Shown: one piece after another, positions 52,453 through 55,031 of the stretch | Layout of the letters: each line of letters opens with the position of its first letter | Position numbering within the stretch: position 1 is the first letter of the stretch | DNA from: Anaerolineae bacterium | GTDB taxonomy: Bacteria > Chloroflexota > Anaerolineae > Aggregatilineales > Phototrophicaceae | Assembly: GCA_022822545.1 (NCBI GenBank) | Contig: JAJEBE010000011.1 | Coordinates: 1 to 55,031 of the forward strand | DNA: 55,031 nt | Direction of reading: 5' to 3' | Notes under the pieces: generated by a model | What the model was told of the DNA's origin: nothing | The model's input: the letters and a program-made list of their open reading frames with translations, nothing else | The model's database searches: none | Translations under genes and position numbers: made by a program

Positions 52453-52461
52453 TGCTATGCT
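52453..52461 (+). promoter_or_regulatory. extended -10-like element before the 52531 gene
   Basis: TG, C, TATGCT, about 70 bases before the chosen ATG. Confidence 0.3.
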
Positions 52462-52530
52462 TAACTTGATATCACTTCAATGCGCATACAATTTAGTATA
52501 AATGAGTTTAACGGCAGGAAACAGGCGCCA

Positions 52531-52968
52531 ATGTCCGATCTATCATCCTCCAATATCATGATCGTCCCGGAAGAGATCTTTTGTGAAATGCACGAAGAAG
52601 GCGATGCCTGCGATGTTATCGTGCAGATGGAAGACGGGACCGTTTATACCGCTCTCTTCGCCACCCTCACCTACATCCACCGACAATTGGAGTTGACCTG
52701 GATGGTCACGGGATCCATACCGGAGACGCCGCCGGTCCGCTACGCCGTGCTTGATACACCCCACATAATCGTCGAACGGCTGCGGCTGGAGACCATTGAG
52801 GACACAATCGATAATCTGGTGGCGCAAGATGTCTTCGAAAGCCTCTTCACCCGCGTCACCGAAGACGAGCACGCTGATGCCGCCCCTGAAGAAAGAGGCA
52901 GTCACCTGGCCACGCAAGAGATTGCCCAGGCGGTCATCGAAGAAGTGCTCGTGCTCATCGACGATTGA
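52531..52968 (+). CDS. acidic protein of unknown function
   Basis: 145 residues from the ATG at 52531 (AGGAAACAGG upstream); an in-frame ATG at 52480 is possible but lacks a site. Strongly acidic throughout, no signal peptide or membrane segment. The central part has beta-like strands (DVIVQMEDGTVYTALFATLTYI, ELTWMV, RYAVLDTPHIIVERL), and the C-terminus two helices with many Glu and Asp. No family recognised. It lies 160 bases before thrS in the same direction. Confidence 0.72.
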   Translation: MSDLSSSNIMIVPEEIFCEMHEEGDACDVIVQMEDGTVYTALFATLTYIHRQLELTWMVTGSIPETPPVRYAVLDTPHIIVERLRLETIEDTIDNLVAQDVFESLFTRVTEDEHADAAPEERGSHLATQEIAQAVIEEVLVLIDD

Positions 52969-53031
52969 TGCGCCGCCGCCGTAGCTGCCGCGGGTTGCGA
53001 CTTGCCCTTTCTGATATTCCGCCTCCTCCAC

Positions 53032-53037
53032 TATAAT
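53032..53037 (+). promoter_or_regulatory. -10 box of thrS
   Basis: Perfect TATAAT 91 bases before the thrS ATG. No good -35, and no T-box or attenuator-like structure was recognised in the short leader. Confidence 0.4.
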
Positions 53038-53128
53038 TCTTGGCGGCTCGCCGGCTTGTTTTGCGCGTATCGCCATCTGCCATGACTGCCGGCGCTCCCG
53101 GCGCGACAATTCAAATTAAGGATAGCGG

Positions 53129-54940
53129 ATGCCCGAAGAAAGATACGAAGAGAGCCAACTCTACAAGATTCGGCACTCAGCCGCTCACGTCATGGCGGAG
53201 GCAATGCTGGAGCGCTTCCCCGAGGCGAAGATCGCCATCGGACCGCCGATTGAAGACGGCTTCTACTACGACTTCGACTTGCCCGCCGCCATCAGCGATG
53301 AGGATATCAAGTGGGTCGAAAGGCGGATGAAGAAGCTGCTCTCGGGGCGCCACGAATTCACCATGCGCGAAATATCGGCTGAGGAAGCGCGCAAGCTTTT
53401 TCAGGACCAGCCCTATAAGCTTGAGCTTATTGACGACCTGGTCAAAGGCCGGGTCGATGACAACGGCAATCCAATCGCCGAACCCGCCAACAGCCTGACC
53501 ATCTACACGCAGAATAACTTCACCGACCTCTGCCGCGGGCCGCATGTCGCCAGCACCAAAGACATCAATCCCAAAGCGGTCAGCATCTCGCTGCGTCCGC
53601 CGGCCGGGGCCTACTGGCGCGGCGATGAAACGCGGCAGCAATTGACGCGCATCTACGGCACCGCCTGGCAGACCCCGGACGAACTGGCGGATTACCGCCG
53701 ACGCCTGGAAGAAGCCATCAAGCGCGACCATCGCGTGCTGGGCGAAAAGCTCGATCTCTTCATCATCGATTCGATGGTGGGCAAGGGCTTGCCGCTCTGG
53801 CTGCCCGATGGCGCGACCCTGCGCGATACGCTGGAGCGCTGGCTGCGCGATATTCAGATCGAGCGCGGCTACCTGCCCGTGGTCACGCCGCACCTGGGCA
53901 ATATCGAACTCTACAAAACATCCGGTCACTATCCCTATTATTCCGACAGCCAATATACGCCCATCGATGTGGACGGCGATGAATTCTTGCTGCGGCCCAT
54001 GAACTGTCCGCATCACTGCCGCATCTACAGCAGCCAGCCGCGCTCCTATCGCGATCTGCCGCTGCGTTACGCCGAATTCGGCACGGTGTATCGCTACGAG
54101 CAATCGGGGGAATTGCGCGGCTTGACGCGGGTGCGCGGCTTCACGGTGGATGACGCCCATCTCTTCGTGCGCCCCGACCAATTGCTGGACGAATTCAAAG
54201 GGGTGGTGAATCTGATTCAGCATGTCTTCGGCTCGCTGGGCATGGACGATTTCCGCGCCCGCATCGGCACGCGCGACCCCGACAGCGACAAATACGTCGG
54301 CGACAACGCTCTCTGGGAAACTGCCACCGTCGCGATTGTCGAAGCCTGCGATGCCCTGGGGCTGGATTATCATATCGAGCCGGGGGAAGCCGCTTTCTAC
54401 GGACCGAAGCTGGATTTTATCGTGCGCGATGTGCTCAAGCGGGAATGGCAACTGGGCACGGTGCAGGTCGATTACAACTTGCCGCAGCGCTTCGACCTGG
54501 AATATGTCAACCACGACAACGAACGGCTGCGCCCGGTCATGATCCATCGCGCGCCCTTCGGCAGTCTGGAGCGCTTCATCGGCATCCTCATCGAGCATTT
54601 CGCCGGCGCCTTCCCGCCCTGGCTAGCGCCGACGCAGGCCATCATCATCCCCATCCGCGAAAGCCACAATGCCTATGCCAGTGAAGTGGAAGCGCTGCTC
54701 AAAGCGCGGGGCATGCGCGTCAAAGCCGACTTGCAAGACCGCAACATGCGCTCGAAGATCCGGCAGCATCGGCGGATGAATATCCCCTGGCTGCTGATCG
54801 TCGGCGACCGCGACATCGAAAACCGGACGGTCAGCGTCCGCTTGCGGAGCGACGAAGACCTTGGCGCCATGCCCCTTGAGGACTTCGCTGACGGGGCGCT
54901 AAATCTCATCGAGTCCCAGTCGCAGGAGATCCTGCTCTAA
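53129..54940 (+). CDS. thrS: threonyl-tRNA synthetase lacking the TGS domain
   Basis: 603 residues. It opens directly into the editing domain (HSAAHVMAEAM with HxxxH at 16-20, then TDLCRGPH). The class II core follows, with motif 2 around YAEFGTVYRYEQSGELRGLTRVRGF, zinc ligands Cys in MNCPHH and His in DDAHLF and MIHRAPFGS, and motif 3 there too. The anticodon-binding domain is C-terminal from about 495. The ~60-residue TGS domain at the N-terminus of E. coli ThrRS is missing, and no in-frame extension upstream codes for it. Threonine is charged to tRNA in the cytoplasm, with serine editing retained. Confidence 0.95.
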   Translation: MPEERYEESQLYKIRHSAAHVMAEAMLERFPEAKIAIGPPIEDGFYYDFDLPAAISDEDIKWVERRMKKLLSGRHEFTMREISAEEARKLFQDQPYKLELIDDLVKGRVDDNGNPIAEPANSLTIYTQNNFTDLCRGPHVASTKDINPKAVSISLRPPAGAYWRGDETRQQLTRIYGTAWQTPDELADYRRRLEEAIKRDHRVLGEKLDLFIIDSMVGKGLPLWLPDGATLRDTLERWLRDIQIERGYLPVVTPHLGNIELYKTSGHYPYYSDSQYTPIDVDGDEFLLRPMNCPHHCRIYSSQPRSYRDLPLRYAEFGTVYRYEQSGELRGLTRVRGFTVDDAHLFVRPDQLLDEFKGVVNLIQHVFGSLGMDDFRARIGTRDPDSDKYVGDNALWETATVAIVEACDALGLDYHIEPGEAAFYGPKLDFIVRDVLKREWQLGTVQVDYNLPQRFDLEYVNHDNERLRPVMIHRAPFGSLERFIGILIEHFAGAFPPWLAPTQAIIIPIRESHNAYASEVEALLKARGMRVKADLQDRNMRSKIRQHRRMNIPWLLIVGDRDIENRTVSVRLRSDEDLGAMPLEDFADGALNLIESQSQEILL

Positions 54941-55031
54941 CCTGCGATTCTCGCTACTGAGCGCGCCCGAAGGGCACAAACATGGCTTCTGCGCCAGCCA
55001 AGGTTTGTTGTAATGTCGCGAGCTTGACGCT

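Noticed and set aside
53177..54598. A 473-codon open frame antisense to thrS
   Set aside because: Shadow of a confirmed gene, no recognisable motif.
54941..55031. Partial gene at the right edge
   Set aside because: No start, motif or reading frame can be supported in the last 91 bases.

Overview
The window reads as ordinary chromosome from a moderately GC-rich, free-living bacterium, most likely a Chloroflexota (Anaerolineae-type) lineage. That placement is inferred from gene content and protein style: PfkB, IolB, GH172 and ManD/RspA-type enzymes, a TGS-less ThrRS, LysM-glycosidase and USP-DUF389 fusions, frequent TTG starts. No rRNA or marker phylogeny is available here, so treat it as moderate confidence. 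Many genes share an extended -10 promoter (TGnTAnaaT) without a clear -35 box.

Layout. 1-4.6 kb: a large exported protein, an ABC ATPase and IolB in one operon. 4.7-6.3 kb: a secreted LysM-glycosidase, followed by a five-unit tandem array of a palindromic repeat. 6.7-7.7 kb: a small barrel-like protein and a degenerate metallo-beta-lactamase-fold protein. 7.7-10.2 kb: an AT-richer type II restriction-modification pair. 10.3-16.8 kb: ABC-F ATPase, phospholipase D-like protein, a DUF6958-like protein, PfkB, a histidine phosphatase and an SDR. 17.2-21.5 kb: a cytochrome c/PHM-type copper protein, an ECF sigma factor and FtsH. 21.6-22.5 kb: a TIR-domain protein followed by a DUF1883 protein, a possible two-gene immune module. 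22.6-27.0 kb: two Opp/Dpp ATPases, beside a secreted protein with three gluzincin-like domains that lies between the true oppF 3' end and a second, 94% identical copy of that end.

27.3-35.9 kb: GDP-fucose synthase, Ndk, an AT-rich ImmA/IrrE-PIN (DUF4411) pair, TlpA-like thioredoxin, a pteridine-reductase-like SDR, a YitT transporter, MetA behind a palindromic promoter, an esterase and a VOC protein. 35.9-46.9 kb: USP-USP-DUF389 membrane protein, ankyrin protein, PLP dehydratase with an IolE-like isomerase, a class V aminotransferase with SerA (serine biosynthesis), Uma2 nuclease, a ManD/RspA-family enzyme and an FAH-family hydrolase. 47.0-55.0 kb: an unknown lipoprotein, GH172, a GT4 glycosyltransferase, tRNA-Phe, an alpha/beta hydrolase, DUF2304, rhomboid, an unknown acidic protein and ThrRS.

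Most of the window is housekeeping, carbohydrate and transport metabolism. The accessory islands (restriction-modification, TIR-DUF1883, ImmA-PIN) are small, lower in GC and set between core genes. A family of short hairpin repeats occurs in at least six intergenic locations; its stems vary in sequence while keeping their pairing. The best candidates for something undescribed are the TIR-DUF1883 pair, the three-domain protein in which only the middle domain keeps its HExxH motif, and the hairpin repeat family.
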